From positions 991,824-1,055,823 of the forward strand of contig UYJD01000014.1 in NCBI GenBank assembly GCA_900618795.1: a DNA stretch of 64,000 nucleotides, in the 5' to 3' direction. Made by a program: the position numbers and the translations under genes. This document shows, piece after piece, positions 32,971 through 44,008 of the stretch. Below the pieces are notes generated by a model, which had not been told where the DNA came from, did no database searches, and was given only the letters and a program-made list of their open reading frames with translations. The first letter of the stretch is position 1; every line of letters starts with the position of its first letter. The stretch comes from Cyanodermella asteris. Lineage: Eukaryota; Ascomycota; Lecanoromycetes; Ostropales; Stictidaceae.

Positions 32971-34801
32971 ATGTCTGCGACTACCAAGACAGTTGAATTC
33001 CAGTCCTTCACCGACCAGAAACCGGGAACGTAAGCTACATCTACCCATCCCTCTGAGCGACCCGTTCCACGGCGCACTGCTGAGGCTCAACATTCACCAC
33101 CACAATTCTCGCTAACGCCGTCACAGCTCTGGTCTGAGAAAGAAGGTCGTCGTCTTCCAGAAGCCCCACTACTCAGAGTCCTTCATCACTAGCATCCTCC
33201 AAGCTATCCCCGAGGGCGTTGAAGGCTCCACCCTCGTCATTGGTGGCGATGGGCGATTTTGGAACCCAGAGGTAATCCAGTTAATAGCCAAAATCGGTGC
33301 CGCATACGGCGTCAAGAAGCTTATACTCGGCCAAAACGGCATCCTGAGCACACCCGCCGCCAGCCATGTCATTCGCAAGCGAAAGGCGACCGGAGGAATA
33401 CTCCTCACGGCCAGCCACAACCCCGGTGGACCAGAAAACGACTTTGGCATGAAGTACAACTTGAGCAACGGCGCCCCAGCCCCTGAGAGCGTCACCAATA
33501 AGATCTTCGATATCTCTAAAGGCTTGAAGTCCTACAAAATTGCAGACATTCCAGACGTCAGTCTGACAGAAATTGGCTCCAAGACGTATGGACCAATTGA
33601 AGTCGAGGTCATCGACTCCACCACAGACTACGTTGCTTTCATGAAGGAGATCTTCGACTTTGACCTGATCAAGAGCTTCCTAGACTCGCACAAAGACTTC
33701 AAGATCTTGTTTGATGGCATGTCGGGTGTGACAGGTCCATATGGCAAGGCGATTTTCCTGAAAGAGCTTGGATTGCCGGAGAACAGTGTCATGAACTGCA
33801 CGCCAGCTCCTGATTTTAATGGTGGCCACCCCGACCCCAACCTTGTCTATGCCCATGAGCTGGTCGAAGCTGTTGACAAGAATGGAATCCAGTTCGGTGC
33901 TGCGTCCGACGGGGATGGAGACCGTAACATGATTGTAAGCCATCAAACTTCAGCAACTGCCTCAGTGGTCAAGCTAACCTTTTTGTAGTACGGAGCGAAG
34001 TCATTCGTGTCACCGGGCGACTCTCTCGCCATCATTGCGCACCACGCCAAAAGCTACATCCCATGGTTCAAGAAGCAAGGTCTGTATGGACTTGCCCGCT
34101 CCATGCCCACGTCCGGCGCTGTGGATCTTGTCGCAAAGAAGTTGGGACTCAAGAGCTACGAGGTTCCGACCGGATGGAAATTCTTCTGTGCTTTGTTCGA
34201 CAGCGACAAGATGAACATCTGTGGTGAAGAGTCATTCGGTACCGGCAGCAACCACGTGCGTGAAAAGGACGGCATTTGGGCTGTTATTGCCTGGCTCAAC
34301 ATTATTGCTGGTGTCGCAAAGGAGAAGTCAACCGAGACGCCCAGCATCGCCAGCATCCAAAACGACTTTTGGCAAATTTACGGCCGGCAATTCTTCACTC
34401 GGTGGGACTTTGAGGGCGTTGACAGTGATGGCGCAAACAAGGTCATCGCCAACCTGAAGGAGCTCATTGGGCCCAAGCATGCTGAGTTTGTCGGTTCGAC
34501 CGTGGAAGGCAAGAAGGTCAGCGAGGCTGGTGACTTCTCATATACCGATCTGGATGGAAGCGTTAGCAAGAACCAGGGCATCTACATCAAGTTCGATGAT
34601 GGCAGCAGAATGGTTGTCCGCCTGTCCGGCACTGGCTCGGCTGGGGCCACGATCCGACTCTACATCGAGAAGCACGAGAGCAATCCTAAGGCGTTCTCCC
34701 TTGATGCTCAGGACTACCTTAAGGACAGCATCAAGGCTGCACAGAGCTTGCTACAGCTCAAGCAGCATGTCGGCCGTGACCAGCCTGATGTCAAGACCTG
34801 A
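32971..34801 (+). CDS. Phosphoglucomutase
   Basis: Exons 32971-33029, 33127-33934 and 33989-34801 (introns of 97 and 54 nt, both with GTAAGC donors), 559 residues. The enzyme interconverts glucose-1-phosphate and glucose-6-phosphate through a phosphoserine. The active-site loop GGILLTASHNPGG places the catalytic Ser at residue 116. The Mg-binding loop is SDGDGDRNM, the sugar-binding loop CGEESFGTGSNH and the phosphate-binding loop VVRLSGTGSAGA. All four domains are intact and the length equals the eukaryotic PGM1/2 norm. It is probably cytosolic, feeding glycogen, trehalose and cell-wall UDP-glucose. The first intron falls right after the first 19 codons. Confidence 0.97.
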
Positions 34802-35403
34802 AAGATGAATCTAGAAAAGTTGTGATATAGTTTGACTGGCTTGAGCGGCACGAATAGATACGACTGCATGACTGAGTGCTGGCGAAAATCAAGTCAGAAT
34901 GATCTGAGAGATAACCCAAGCAATGCGACGTACGCTCCTTGGTAGTCGTACAATGTCTTGTTAACTCGAACCCGGAAAGATAGGCGCTGACAAGCCAACA
35001 GCTTGTGGCTGATTTCTACTGGATGCGCTACGGATACCGCTCCCTGACAAGGAGGCCGCTCGATGCCATGAGATTGCCGGATCAGGCAGTCTTTTGTGGC
35101 TGCGTCATCAGCACAAGCCACAGGCCGTCGTCATCGTCGGGCCCCGCGTGCTGGCGTCCCAGAAGAATGAGAGCATCCTCTTGTTGCTGCCGGCAGCGAT
35201 GAGTGCCTGTCACGGAAGCCTTTGATCCACGGTCACCCAATACTTCTTATTCGCAGTCTGAAAGTCGCCGTACCACAACTTGCTTCAGCCAACTACGTCT
35301 CCAGCTTGTCTCACGCTTGTCGATCCTACATCAACTTCCCTCACCTCGCCAGCTCTCCCGACACACGCCTCTGTATATCTACATCTCCTGCACCTCTGTC
35401 CAC
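34802..35403. other. Intergenic, OSBP gene promoter
   Basis: No gene is seen. Pyrimidine-rich runs just before 35404 (35330-35400) are typical of a fungal 5' leader. Confidence 0.5.
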
Positions 35404-36725
35404 ATGGCTTCAGCAACAGTGCAAGAGGGCGCCGGTGCTCCGCCCTCGCAGCGAGGATCTTGGTCCACCTTCCTAAAAGTATACATGACAGTGTCCTCAA
35501 ACTATAGGCTCGCCTAAGCTGACATGTCCGGAATAGTCCCTCGCGTCCTACAATGGCGATATCGCGTCGCTCACTGCGCCGCCTTTTATCCTGGGGACCA
35601 TCTCCTTGACTGAATTCTCCTCATACTGGTCCGAACATCCCTCCGTCTTCGTTGCGCCGGCCGCCGAGAAGGATCCTGCCAAGAGAGCCATGCTGGTGTT
35701 GAAGTGGTTCCTGAGCACACTCAAACAACAATACTGCACTCGCAGCGACAACCAAGGATCTGAGAAAAAGCCCTTGAATCCGTTCCTCGGAGAACTGTTC
35801 CTCGGAAAGTGGGTGGACGCTGCTGGAGAGACGCACCTGGTCAGCGAACAAGTCAGTCATCACCCACCGGTCACGGCGTACAACATCTGGAATGACAAGC
35901 ACGGAGTCCGTCTTCAAGGATACAATGGACAGAAAGTGTCGTTCAAGAGCACCATCCACGTCAAACAGGTTGGCCACGCCATCCTACACATCGATGAATT
36001 CAATGAGGACTATCTGATCACGCTTCCCCCGGTCCACATCGAAGGCTTGGTCTTCGGCTCACCGTTTGTCGAGCTCAGCAAGACTACATATATTGCCTCC
36101 TCCTCAGGATATACCTCAGAAATCGATTACAGCGGCAAGGGCTGGGTCAGCGGCAAAAAGAACAGTTTCACTGCCAAGCTGTACCCGACTGGCAAGCCAA
36201 AGGAAGTCCTCTATACGTCTACGGGCCGTTGGAACGAAGCTTTCGAGATCCGTGAAGGCTCCAAGAAAGATGGCAAGCTGGTCGAGACGTATGTCAGCGC
36301 AACTGCAGCCAGCACTCCACTCACGATTGTTCCCGTTGAGGAGCAAGACGAGCTCGAGGCAAAGCGTGCCTGGGCAAAGGTCGTGGAGGGCATTAAGAAG
36401 GGCGATATGGACGTTGTTCATGCAGAAAAGAGCAAGATCGAGAACTCGCAGAGAGACCTGCGAAAGAAGGAAAAAGAGACAGGCAAGGAGTGGGAGGTGA
36501 GTCCGAATTTGAGGCGTCGTACACGAGCCCGACTAACATTCGACCCAGCGAACATTTTTCTCCAGACAGGCCAGCAGCCCTGTCTTTGACAAGCTGTCTT
36601 CAGTCGTCAAAGAGCAGATCGAGGCAGACAAGACCGATGGTATATGGCGATTTGACAAGGAGAAGTTCGATACGGCGACCAAACCGTACGGCAAAAAGAA
36701 CCTTCCAACTGGCCTACCGAACTAG
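35404..36725 (+). CDS. KES1: Oxysterol-binding protein, Kes1/Osh4 type
   Basis: Exons 35404-35478, 35537-36496 and 36570-36725 (introns of 58 and 73 nt), 396 residues. It is a short OSBP with only the lipid-binding ORD domain and no PH or ankyrin part, as in yeast Osh4/Kes1. The lid and tunnel begin with SWSTFLKSLASYNGDIASL across the first splice site. The family signature EQVSHHPP is at about 129-136, preceded by KPLNPFLGELF, the PI4P-contacting block. Helical residues before the second intron and the last exon (DGIWRFDKEKFD) complete the fold. Such proteins exchange sterol and PI4P between the ER and Golgi membranes. The second acceptor is read as GACAG at 36569, the only one that keeps frame. 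Confidence 0.94.
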
Positions 36726-37714
36726 GTGCATGTCAAATATGCTGGGCAGCAACAGAGATGAGTTATGAGGAATCAATTCAGTGGGTACGCGACGGCATGA
36801 CTGATGGACTTATGTTGGTGACTACAGATGACGGCAAGCCCGTACTTGGGCCTTTCAACTCGAGACTGATTGGTAGGCCGATAGATATGTCTTCATGCAT
36901 ACTGAGCTCTCGAATTACTTTTCGATTTGTGGTCCTCGTGCGACGTCCATTCATGCACCCTGGACGGCAAGTCGTCGAGCTTTTCGTGGACCTGATTGCT
37001 GTGATTTTATTCGGCTTAGGCCGAAGCTGGAGGCAGTCAACCTACGTGGCGAACGACCAAACACCTGGCCCCCATTTCCCTGCAAAGTGGCCCGCTAAAT
37101 GCCTGGCTAGGTACTCAGTTTGGTAGCCACCCAAGTCCTCAGCAATATACCTTCGTCGCTACTGTACCAAGTTCCTTGAGAAGTCAAAAACTTCTGTCAT
37201 CGTCAAAGCTCCTTGCTCCAAGTTGTGCATCGCGTATCTTCAGCTCGTGCATCACCTATACCATGACGAGCACAGCAGCCACATGGCCCAGATGTTCAGG
37301 AACGTCTGGCCGATGCTCGATAGGGTTCCCTCCTCTTCCACCTGCGTCGTATGCAGCTGGAACTGTTGGCTAGCAGCTTCCTGGCACGTCAATCTGAAAT
37401 TGCACCACCGCAGGGAGTCTAGTGCAACAAACCGAAGCAGCAGGGATCGATGCGGTCAATGTTTTGACAGGTCATCGTGCCGCGGATGAGCTGCTCTCAC
37501 TGGCCACTGAGTGCACCTGCCCTTGGCAGCTTGTCAAGAAGTGCGGGCGCGCACGCAGGGCAGGCGCCGCCCATGACGTAAACTTTTGTTTTCCTTTCGC
37601 AGCCTGCGCAGCGCATGGCAGTACCCTGCTCTGCTTGAAATTCCCACAATCCCATCTTTCTCCTGCGATTTCCCATCCCTCTCATTCCCCCCCCCCCCCG
37701 TTTCAGCAGACAAC
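36726..37714. other. Intergenic before the Ish1-repeat gene, with poly-C tract
   Basis: No gene is supported. A run of about 14 C residues ends at 37699, some 15 bases before the start codon at 37715, and is preceded by CCATCCCTCTCATT-type pyrimidines, presumably 5' UTR or core promoter. Homopolymer length here may vary or be a sequencing weak spot. Confidence 0.55.
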
Positions 37715-39472
37715 ATGAAGTTCTCGCTGAAATCCCTCTTCGTCGTCGCCCTCGCGGCCGACTCTGCCATCGCCAGCACCTGGTTCGGCAAGACCGGTAA
37801 GTGCATGTTGGACATTCCAATGGAAATCGAACCGTTGACTGACCCTGTGGTAGTATACAATAAGTGGCATGAAACCGAGCTTGAGCGCTGGCTTTCGGAC
37901 CACGATGTCCCATATCCCACTCCTGCCGACCGCAAGGACCTAGAATCTCTGATCAAGAAGAACTGGGACCAGAAGGTTGTCAATCCATACAACGAGTGGG
38001 ACACCAAGCAATTGAGTGACTATCTCACCTGGAAGGGTGTTGAGGTCAAGGACACTGCCAAGGCGAATAAGAACTCGCTCCTTGCTCAGGCCAAAGCCAA
38101 CTGGCACGAGACTGAAGCTTCAGCCAACGAGGCCTACGGCGGCGTCAAGAACTGGATTCTTGACTCCTGGACCGACTCGCAGCTGAAGGCTTTCGCTGAC
38201 AAGCATGGCATTCCTGTTCCTCATCCCCGCCAGCGTGACTCTCTCCTCAAGGTAGTTCGTGAGAACTACGAGACCATCGCCCAGAAGACCAAGGAGACCC
38301 TCAACTATCCCGGCAACTGGCTATACGCTTCTTGGACCGAGTCTGACCTGAAGGAGTGGCTCGACGAGCGCGGTATCCCTGCCCCTCAGCCATCTACTCG
38401 CGACAAGCTCATCGCCAAGGTTCGCCGCAACTCGCGTCTGGCTTCTCTACGTGCTCAGAGTGTCAGCGCCAGCGCCTCTGCCTCAGCTGCGTCTGCATCT
38501 GCTAGCCTCATGGACAAGGTTCTCAACTCTTGGACCGACAGCCAGATCAAGCAGTGGGCAGACAAGAACGGCATCAAGGTTCCTCAGGGGTCCAAGCGAA
38601 ACGAGCTCGTTGCCCTTGCCCGCAAGCACTCTGCTGCTCTTCTTGGCGACACCGTTGCCTCAACCGCCTCCGCCCAGTTTGGTGCTGCTACCTCAAATGC
38701 TGCAAACACAGCCGAAAAGATTGGCGAGGATGCTCAGCTTAAGGCCGAAGATCTCTTCAGCCAAGCTCTTTCAACCTGGAGTGACAGCCGGCTCAAGGCT
38801 TACCTTGACGCTCGCGGTGTTCCTGTTCCTCAGTCTGGCAAAGCCGATGAGCTCAAGGCCCTTGTCCGCAAGCACCAGCACAAGGCTGCCACCGGCTACT
38901 CTGCCTGGACATTCGACACCTGGACCACCGAGAATTTGAAGAAGTATCTTTCGCAGTCGTCTGACAAGGCCGCCAAGAAGGCTGCTGCCAACGCAAAGGC
39001 CACGCGTGAGGAGTTGGTCAAGCAGGCACAAGATAGCTATGCCTCTGCCTCCAAGTCTGGTGGCGCCGCTTATGCATCTGCTACCTCATACCTTGCCCAA
39101 GCCTCCGACAACGCCAAGGATGCTACTTTCGAGTCGTGGACCGACTCTGACCTCAAGGCTTACCTCGACAGCTACGGCATTCCCGTCTACCAGGGAACAA
39201 AGACTGAGGAGTTGAAGGCCTTGGCCCGTCGCAACTACAACTACTTCCGTTATGGAACTACCACTCCTCAGGGTACTATCTTTGCTCGTATCCAGGAGGG
39301 CCTCGGCTGGGTATTCGACCAGCTCAAGATCGGTGCTGCCACCGGCGCCAACGAAGCCAAGAAGCAGGGCCAGAAGGGCTACGATGCTGCTACTGAGGCC
39401 GCCACCACGGCTTCCAACCGTGCTCAAGAGGCGGCTCAGCGTGCGTCGGACAAGGCCAAGGAGGAGCTGTAA
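37715..39472 (+). CDS. Secreted/ER-targeted Ish1-repeat stress protein
   Basis: Exons 37715-37796 and 37854-39472 with a 57-nt intron (GTAAGT...GTGGTAG), 566 residues. A signal peptide covers about 1-20 (FSLKSLFVVALAADSAIAS). The rest holds eight Ish1-type units of about 35-60 residues, each with the pattern (S/E)-W-(T/S)-(D/E)-S-x-L-K-x-(Y/F/W)-x-D-x-x-G-(I/V)-P-V-P. Examples are SWTDSQLKAFADKHGIPVPH, SWTESDLKEWLDERGIPAPQ and SWTDSDLKAYLDSYGIPVYQ. Unit 7 has lost its central part and carries an Ala/Lys-rich insert. In fission yeast Ish1 is a nuclear-envelope stress-response protein; the location here is inferred. The intron is a multiple of three without a stop, so an unspliced message would still encode a protein. 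Confidence 0.88.
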   Translation: MKFSLKSLFVVALAADSAIASTWFGKTGKCMLDIPMEIEPLTDPVVVYNKWHETELERWLSDHDVPYPTPADRKDLESLIKKNWDQKVVNPYNEWDTKQLSDYLTWKGVEVKDTAKANKNSLLAQAKANWHETEASANEAYGGVKNWILDSWTDSQLKAFADKHGIPVPHPRQRDSLLKVVRENYETIAQKTKETLNYPGNWLYASWTESDLKEWLDERGIPAPQPSTRDKLIAKVRRNSRLASLRAQSVSASASASAASASASLMDKVLNSWTDSQIKQWADKNGIKVPQGSKRNELVALARKHSAALLGDTVASTASAQFGAATSNAANTAEKIGEDAQLKAEDLFSQALSTWSDSRLKAYLDARGVPVPQSGKADELKALVRKHQHKAATGYSAWTFDTWTTENLKKYLSQSSDKAAKKAAANAKATREELVKQAQDSYASASKSGGAAYASATSYLAQASDNAKDATFESWTDSDLKAYLDSYGIPVYQGTKTEELKALARRNYNYFRYGTTTPQGTIFARIQEGLGWVFDQLKIGAATGANEAKKQGQKGYDAATEAATTASNRAQEAAQRASDKAKEEL

Positions 39473-40248
39473 ATGGCCAGCAATGAACAGTGGAAAGTAA
39501 TCAATCGAGAAGCACTCTCGGAGAGGCAGGAGAGCAACGGAGAGGAAAACGGATTATGCCACAGATAGGTGGTAGTGTTTGAACTCATGCAATGATTGAC
39601 GACTGTAATGGAGCTTTCGCAGTGCTGGAATAGCACTATGACCATACCAAGTGTATGAACGTAGCTAGTGTACAATACAAGATTATCGCAAAAACAATAA
39701 GTCCCTGGAACTTTTGACTCAGTGTGATATCCACTCTTCAAAGCTGCGGGTCACGCCAGTGGAGAACTGCCTGGAATTCGGTTCTCAACCTCGTCCGCTC
39801 CCAGTTATCTTGAACACTGTTGACACGCACGTGCGATGAACGGAGGTTGGAAGCAAAGGCATTCCACAACGGCCGCTACGAGTTGCCATGTTCTTATCAT
39901 GAAATGATGCCATCAATATGCAGCCAGGGATTAGTCGTCGGTACGTCAGCCACTCAGACAATCAAGCTCGAGCTTCCCCGCACGCGACTCAATCAGTCAG
40001 CACGTCTGAGCTCCAAAACCCTTTCCCATCACTCTATGTAAAAGCCTCGAAATACCGCTTGACCTTCTCTGTTCTTCACCCCCCTACTTCCCCAAAACGC
40101 CACTTTCCCGCAACCCATCCAGACCGAATAAGAACAATACTTTCAACCCTCTATTGTCCTTCATCAACCAATATCACAATCTCTAAGAAACTACCCCTGC
40201 ATTCCTGTATTCCTGTATCCCTAAAACTTTTTTTTTCTTTCTCTCACG
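39473..40248. other. Intergenic between Ish1-repeat gene and small conserved gene
   Basis: No gene is supported. The last 200 bases are rich in C/T (40070-40240, including a TTTTTTTTCTTTCTCTC run), typical of a strong fungal promoter or leader for the gene starting at 40249. Confidence 0.5.
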
Positions 40249-40866
40249 ATGCCCATCCAACCAGCATGGGAGGACCGCCGCGGCATGTTCCAGCGCGGCC
40301 GCGAGGTCCACGAGCCCTCCTCTTCCGCCAGTGCCCGGAGAGCATCCGAGAGCAGCGTTGCCGGAGCAGCCGCCGGAGCCGTTGCCGGCGCCGTTTCCGA
40401 GGCGTTGGGCAAGACGACTACGAATCAGAGTACCGCGAGCAATGTTTCGGGCGGAGCTGGGAGCCCGACGAGGACGGCGGATTATAATCCGGGTTGGGGT
40501 GTGGAGCATCGACGACGGGTAAGCCTGATTTCATTTTATTTATTTATTATGCAATTTGTCCAAATCATCTACAGAGATAGAGCTGAAGGAAGTTGAATCA
40601 CCTTTGCATTGTGACTTTTTGGCTGATGTTTTGTTGTCGTTGTTTAGTCTTCTGCGGCTTCGGGATCCTCTGGCATGTTTGCCAATCTATTGAATCATAA
40701 GCGTGGCAGTGAGGATTATTATCAGCGACGTTCTAGCCATGCGGAGATGGAGGCGAAGAGTCCGGGTATCTTTGGTGGGGTCTGGAATTCGACGTTCAGG
40801 GGTATGCAGACGAAGAAGGAGGATGAGGCGGCGAAGAAGGAGATCAGGAGGGGCGTCATGGAGTAG
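40249..40866 (+). CDS. Small conserved fungal protein of unknown function
   Basis: Exons 40249-40518 and 40648-40866 (129-nt intron, GTAAGC...TTTAG), 162 residues. It has no signal peptide. An Ala/Gly-rich segment (SSVAGAAAGAVAGAVSEALG, about 35-54) could form a helix. The C-terminal part, MFANLLNHKRGSEDYYQRRS followed by IFGGVWNSTFRG, has the look of ascomycete hypothetical proteins with a conserved NL(I/L)NxKR ... GxxGGxWNS pattern, from memory of such families. Strong pyrimidine leader and compact basic composition suggest an expressed gene. The function is unknown. Confidence 0.75.
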
Positions 40867-41076
40867 ACATGGAAACGACCATGACTAGCAGTGACAACAG
40901 GAGATGTGAGAGACCGAAGTGTCTCACGATTGTACGATATCATGGCTTTTGTGCACTGACCTGGCGTTCTGTATGATAACTTGAATGACACTGTCCACAA
41001 GCACCAGTCCGAGTCACACTAGAGTTGGGGCCTTCATGCACTCATCTTCCCGTCATGTTCCAAGCGAAGCGATCAA

Positions 41077-42031
41077 TTACTCATTATCATAAACGTTGCC
41101 AAACATCTCCTCCACCTGCTCCCGATATTCCGAGTCCTTTGGACACCACGAATACCTCGAAAATCTCTCCAGCTCCGGTGTGACGCCTTTCCGTGGCACC
41201 TGCCTATAACACGCGGTCCGCTCTTTCGCCCACTTCTCCAGCCGATCCCAACTCCGGCACATCCTCGATTGGCCTAGCCCAGCAGACGGCTTCCCATATA
41301 TCTCGATCCACTGGGGCGTGTCGTCTGCTTCGCAAATGACCGCCTGCCGCATCGTCTCCAGACAGTGAAAGACGTGCTTTTCGTCGTGCGATTGGGGCAC
41401 GCCGGAGCGGTACTCGATGATCGACTCGAACAAGCTTTGCTGGCGTGGTGTGTGAGAGACGATGACATAGGATCGTGACATGGGTGTTGAGCTGGGGGTG
41501 GGGGGAACTTACGACGCAGTGCAGCTTGTGGTAACCTGAGAGCAGGTACACGCGCTTCGACTTGTCCCAGAAGAATTGGGAGCCAAGGGGCAGATCGAAG
41601 GCGTCGATTTCTGGCTGGGAGAGAGCTACCATTCCGGCGTCGATGTTGATGCTCTTCCAGGCTGCGAGGATGGTCTGGTTGTCGGCTTCATCCTTGGACC
41701 AGTATTGGGACTCGTAGTTGATCTCGGTCGGTATGTCGAGGGGATGTCGGACTGTCCGTCACATCAGCACAAGCCGTAAGTGATACGTCTGATGACCGTA
41801 ATTACCTGCGTCCGATATCCTGAAACCTTCTACATGTTGTGCAGTTGCTCCGGTATGGGACGAGGACGTTGCGATGGACCATGTCAGGATGTTTGTTGTG
41901 ATCAAGAGCAAAGCAGCGACTATGCCTGTCTTCCAGAGCCCCGAGACATTGCTCTTGCGTACTGCTGCATTGGACAGGTACTCCGGGTCCTCTTCAGGTA
42001 GCTGGTCATAATATTCACGCTTCACGCTCAT
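41077..42031 (-). CDS. UstY-type (DUF3328) oxidase homologue A
   Basis: Exons 42031-41806, 41751-41513 and 41439-41077 (introns of 54 and 73 nt), 275 residues. The N-terminal cytosolic part is followed by one membrane helix (WKTGIVAALLLITTNILTW, about 32-51). The lumenal part has the two family signatures: HKLHC (150-154, within SGYHKLHCV) and HVFHC (177-181, within HDEKHVFHCLETMRQAVIC). UstY/DUF3328 proteins are proposed oxidases that cyclise or otherwise tailor fungal ribosomal peptides such as ustiloxin and phomopsin; family members also occur in other pathways. Three features support a biosynthetic locus: its partner at 43036-44008, a tiny secreted peptide gene between them and a dioxygenase nearby. 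Substrate unknown. Confidence 0.88.
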
Positions 42032-42486
42032 GTTGGCACGAGGCAGGAGTGCAAGTATCGCAGAATCAGTGGCGACATCAGGAGCAGGCGCTGAGAGCAT
42101 AACAGAAGAATCTGGTGGTACTGTACCCAAATCCAACCCGTCAGACGGTCAGTCACCTTTGGTCATCGTACCTGACCTTGGGTCGCGGGGACCTGGCGAT
42201 CACAGAGGGTGTTGTAGGGACCGCAGAGTAGCATTCACTGTAGCGCCGCTGACGGCTAAGGACGATTACTTTCAAAATTACACCGACCGTAATATATTTC
42301 GGAGAGCTGAGAAGGAGCTTGTGTGCGCTTCTTTACAGGCGAGGTTCTACCTCGGGATACATGCCCAAACACAGTCTCCACTCTATCTGACCTTGCTACT
42401 CGTCGGCGTGCGGTGGGCCGAACGCCAGTGCTTCTGTCTCAATTCTTCCAGTCCCTTGCTTGTGCGAACCTGTTGGTGTGGCCTGC

Positions 42487-42677
42487 TCATTTACCTATGT
42501 CAACGAGACCCGCCTCAATCCTGGTGTCTGCAAAATTATTAGCATGCCAAGTCCGGGGACGCACTTGATTGACATCTTGGACTGACTTGGTGGGATCTCT
42601 GCAGCGCCGCCAGCAATGGGAGCGGCATTGACTGCGAGCACAGCCATGCAGGCGAGGAAAATCTGAGTAATGCTCAT
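42487..42677 (-). CDS. Small secreted peptide, candidate RiPP precursor
   Basis: The ATG at 42677 opens a clear signal peptide (MSITQIFLACMAVLAVNAAP), with predicted cleavage after VNA. The favoured model has exons 42677-42587 and 42527-42487, joined across a 59-nt intron with GTCAGT donor, GCTAAT branch and TTTGCAG acceptor, giving 43 residues. Reading through unspliced instead gives a 60-residue protein ending at 42495, and a further GTAAAT donor near 42495 could extend it. The mature part (about 25 residues) has no dibasic repeat and no Tyr-containing core like UstA. It sits between two UstY genes on the same strand, just where a peptide substrate would be expected. Without that context I would call it only a small secreted protein. 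Confidence 0.5.
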
Positions 42678-43035
42678 CTTGACTGCGGCGACTTCAATGT
42701 AGTCTTCAGAATCGACGGAGTACGGAGACGTGGAAGAGACGATTGAGAGGTTGTTTTTTTGGTGAGCTGCGGATGTATCGGTCACTGGTAGCAGTGGGAA
42801 GGGGCGACGAGGGAAGGCCCGACGAATATATCTCTTCTCCTTCCCGTTGGCGACGGCACATCGACGAAACACCCGTGGTTGGCGATGATCAGCATAGGTT
42901 CGCAGGTGTGAGTGGTATCTACTTGACACAATCGATGGTGCAGCCGACGGCTAATGTCAGGCCCAGGATTTGACTTTACTGGACAGGCACGGATCTTGCA
43001 AACACTGGTCATGGTATCTTTTCATTGCATTTAAA

Positions 43036-44008
43036 TTACCGGGCGGGTCCGTTATCGTGGTCTGCTGTCTCGACTAACTCGAAATGGTCCATGGCGTTTC
43101 GTTGCCAGAACTGCTCTTGCAGATTGTCCCAGTCTGCACACTGCTGCAGAACGTCTGGCCTCACTGACAGGTCGTGGTGTGCGTGGCCGGAATGGAAGTA
43201 GGGCAGCGGCGTCAAGTCTGGCACACACATCACAGACATTCGCAGGACCTCCAAGCAATGCACTGCATCAGTATTAGCAATTGCAGATCATGGTATCAGG
43301 AAGAAGCCTTACGGTGATGCTCGCGATAGGCTTCTGTTTCCGTCTCCGTCAAGTTTGGGTAGTAATGATCTGAGTATATGGACTGTCGCAAACGGCGCTG
43401 TTTACCGATCAGTTCTGGCCATTGACTCCTTCGTTGGTTCAGCTACTCACGATGCAGTGCAGGTTATGCGAGACAGCAGGGAACGTGATGATCTCGCCAC
43501 TCTTCAAACTGAGTCCATCTGTGATGCCAAGCTTTGCTGCTTCTTGCGGCGAGAGAGTCGTTGCACGGGCTGTCATTGAGATTCTTGGTCAGTGACTGCG
43601 CGTGTCAAGACTCGGTGGTACTCACGTCCTAGCAGCTTATTCCAAGCTATCTCTGATTCATCCCTTGGCTCTCCCATATACAAGTCACTGTACCAATGAT
43701 CGCGATCTGGACGGCTGACACTGTATCTTGCGACGGCAAGAGGAGCTGGTGCGGAAAGTCAGTAATCGGTCGACGTAGACAAAGGCATATCACTGACAAA
43801 TGTCTTTTCTCGCGGGCGCTCCCTGCGAGGCTGGAGTTGGAGCGTTTCTGTGCTCGTAGTACAACGAGGTCAATCCAAAAACGAGTGCGTGAGAGATGAC
43901 CAGCCAGAGCCAAAACATGGGACGAGATGATTTCTGCTTTCGAGGCGCGAAGTGCTCGTATTCATCATCGCCGGAAGCAAAGAGCCACTTTGGTACCTGA
44001 GGAGACAT
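43036..44008 (-). CDS. UstY-type (DUF3328) oxidase homologue B
   Basis: Five exons: 44008-43798, 43745-43626, 43569-43451, 43382-43313 and 43262-43036 (introns of 50-70 nt), 248 residues. A membrane helix near the N-terminus (FWLWLVISHALVFGLTSLYY, about 32-51) precedes the family block WYSDLYMGEPRDESEIAWNK. The first HxxHC motif is HNLHC (145-149), the second HHLHC (172-176), followed by LEVLRMSVMC. Both metal-ligand-like motifs are intact. It differs clearly in sequence and intron number from homologue A, so this is not a recent duplication. The 889-bp space to the divergent dioxygenase gene is a plausible shared promoter. The chemistry is unknown; by family it would be oxidative tailoring of a peptide in the secretory pathway. 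Confidence 0.87.

Noticed and set aside
41504-42031. Idea that the two UstY genes are a recent tandem duplication
   Set aside because: They differ in exon number (3 versus 5), intron positions and most of the sequence apart from the HxxHC motifs.
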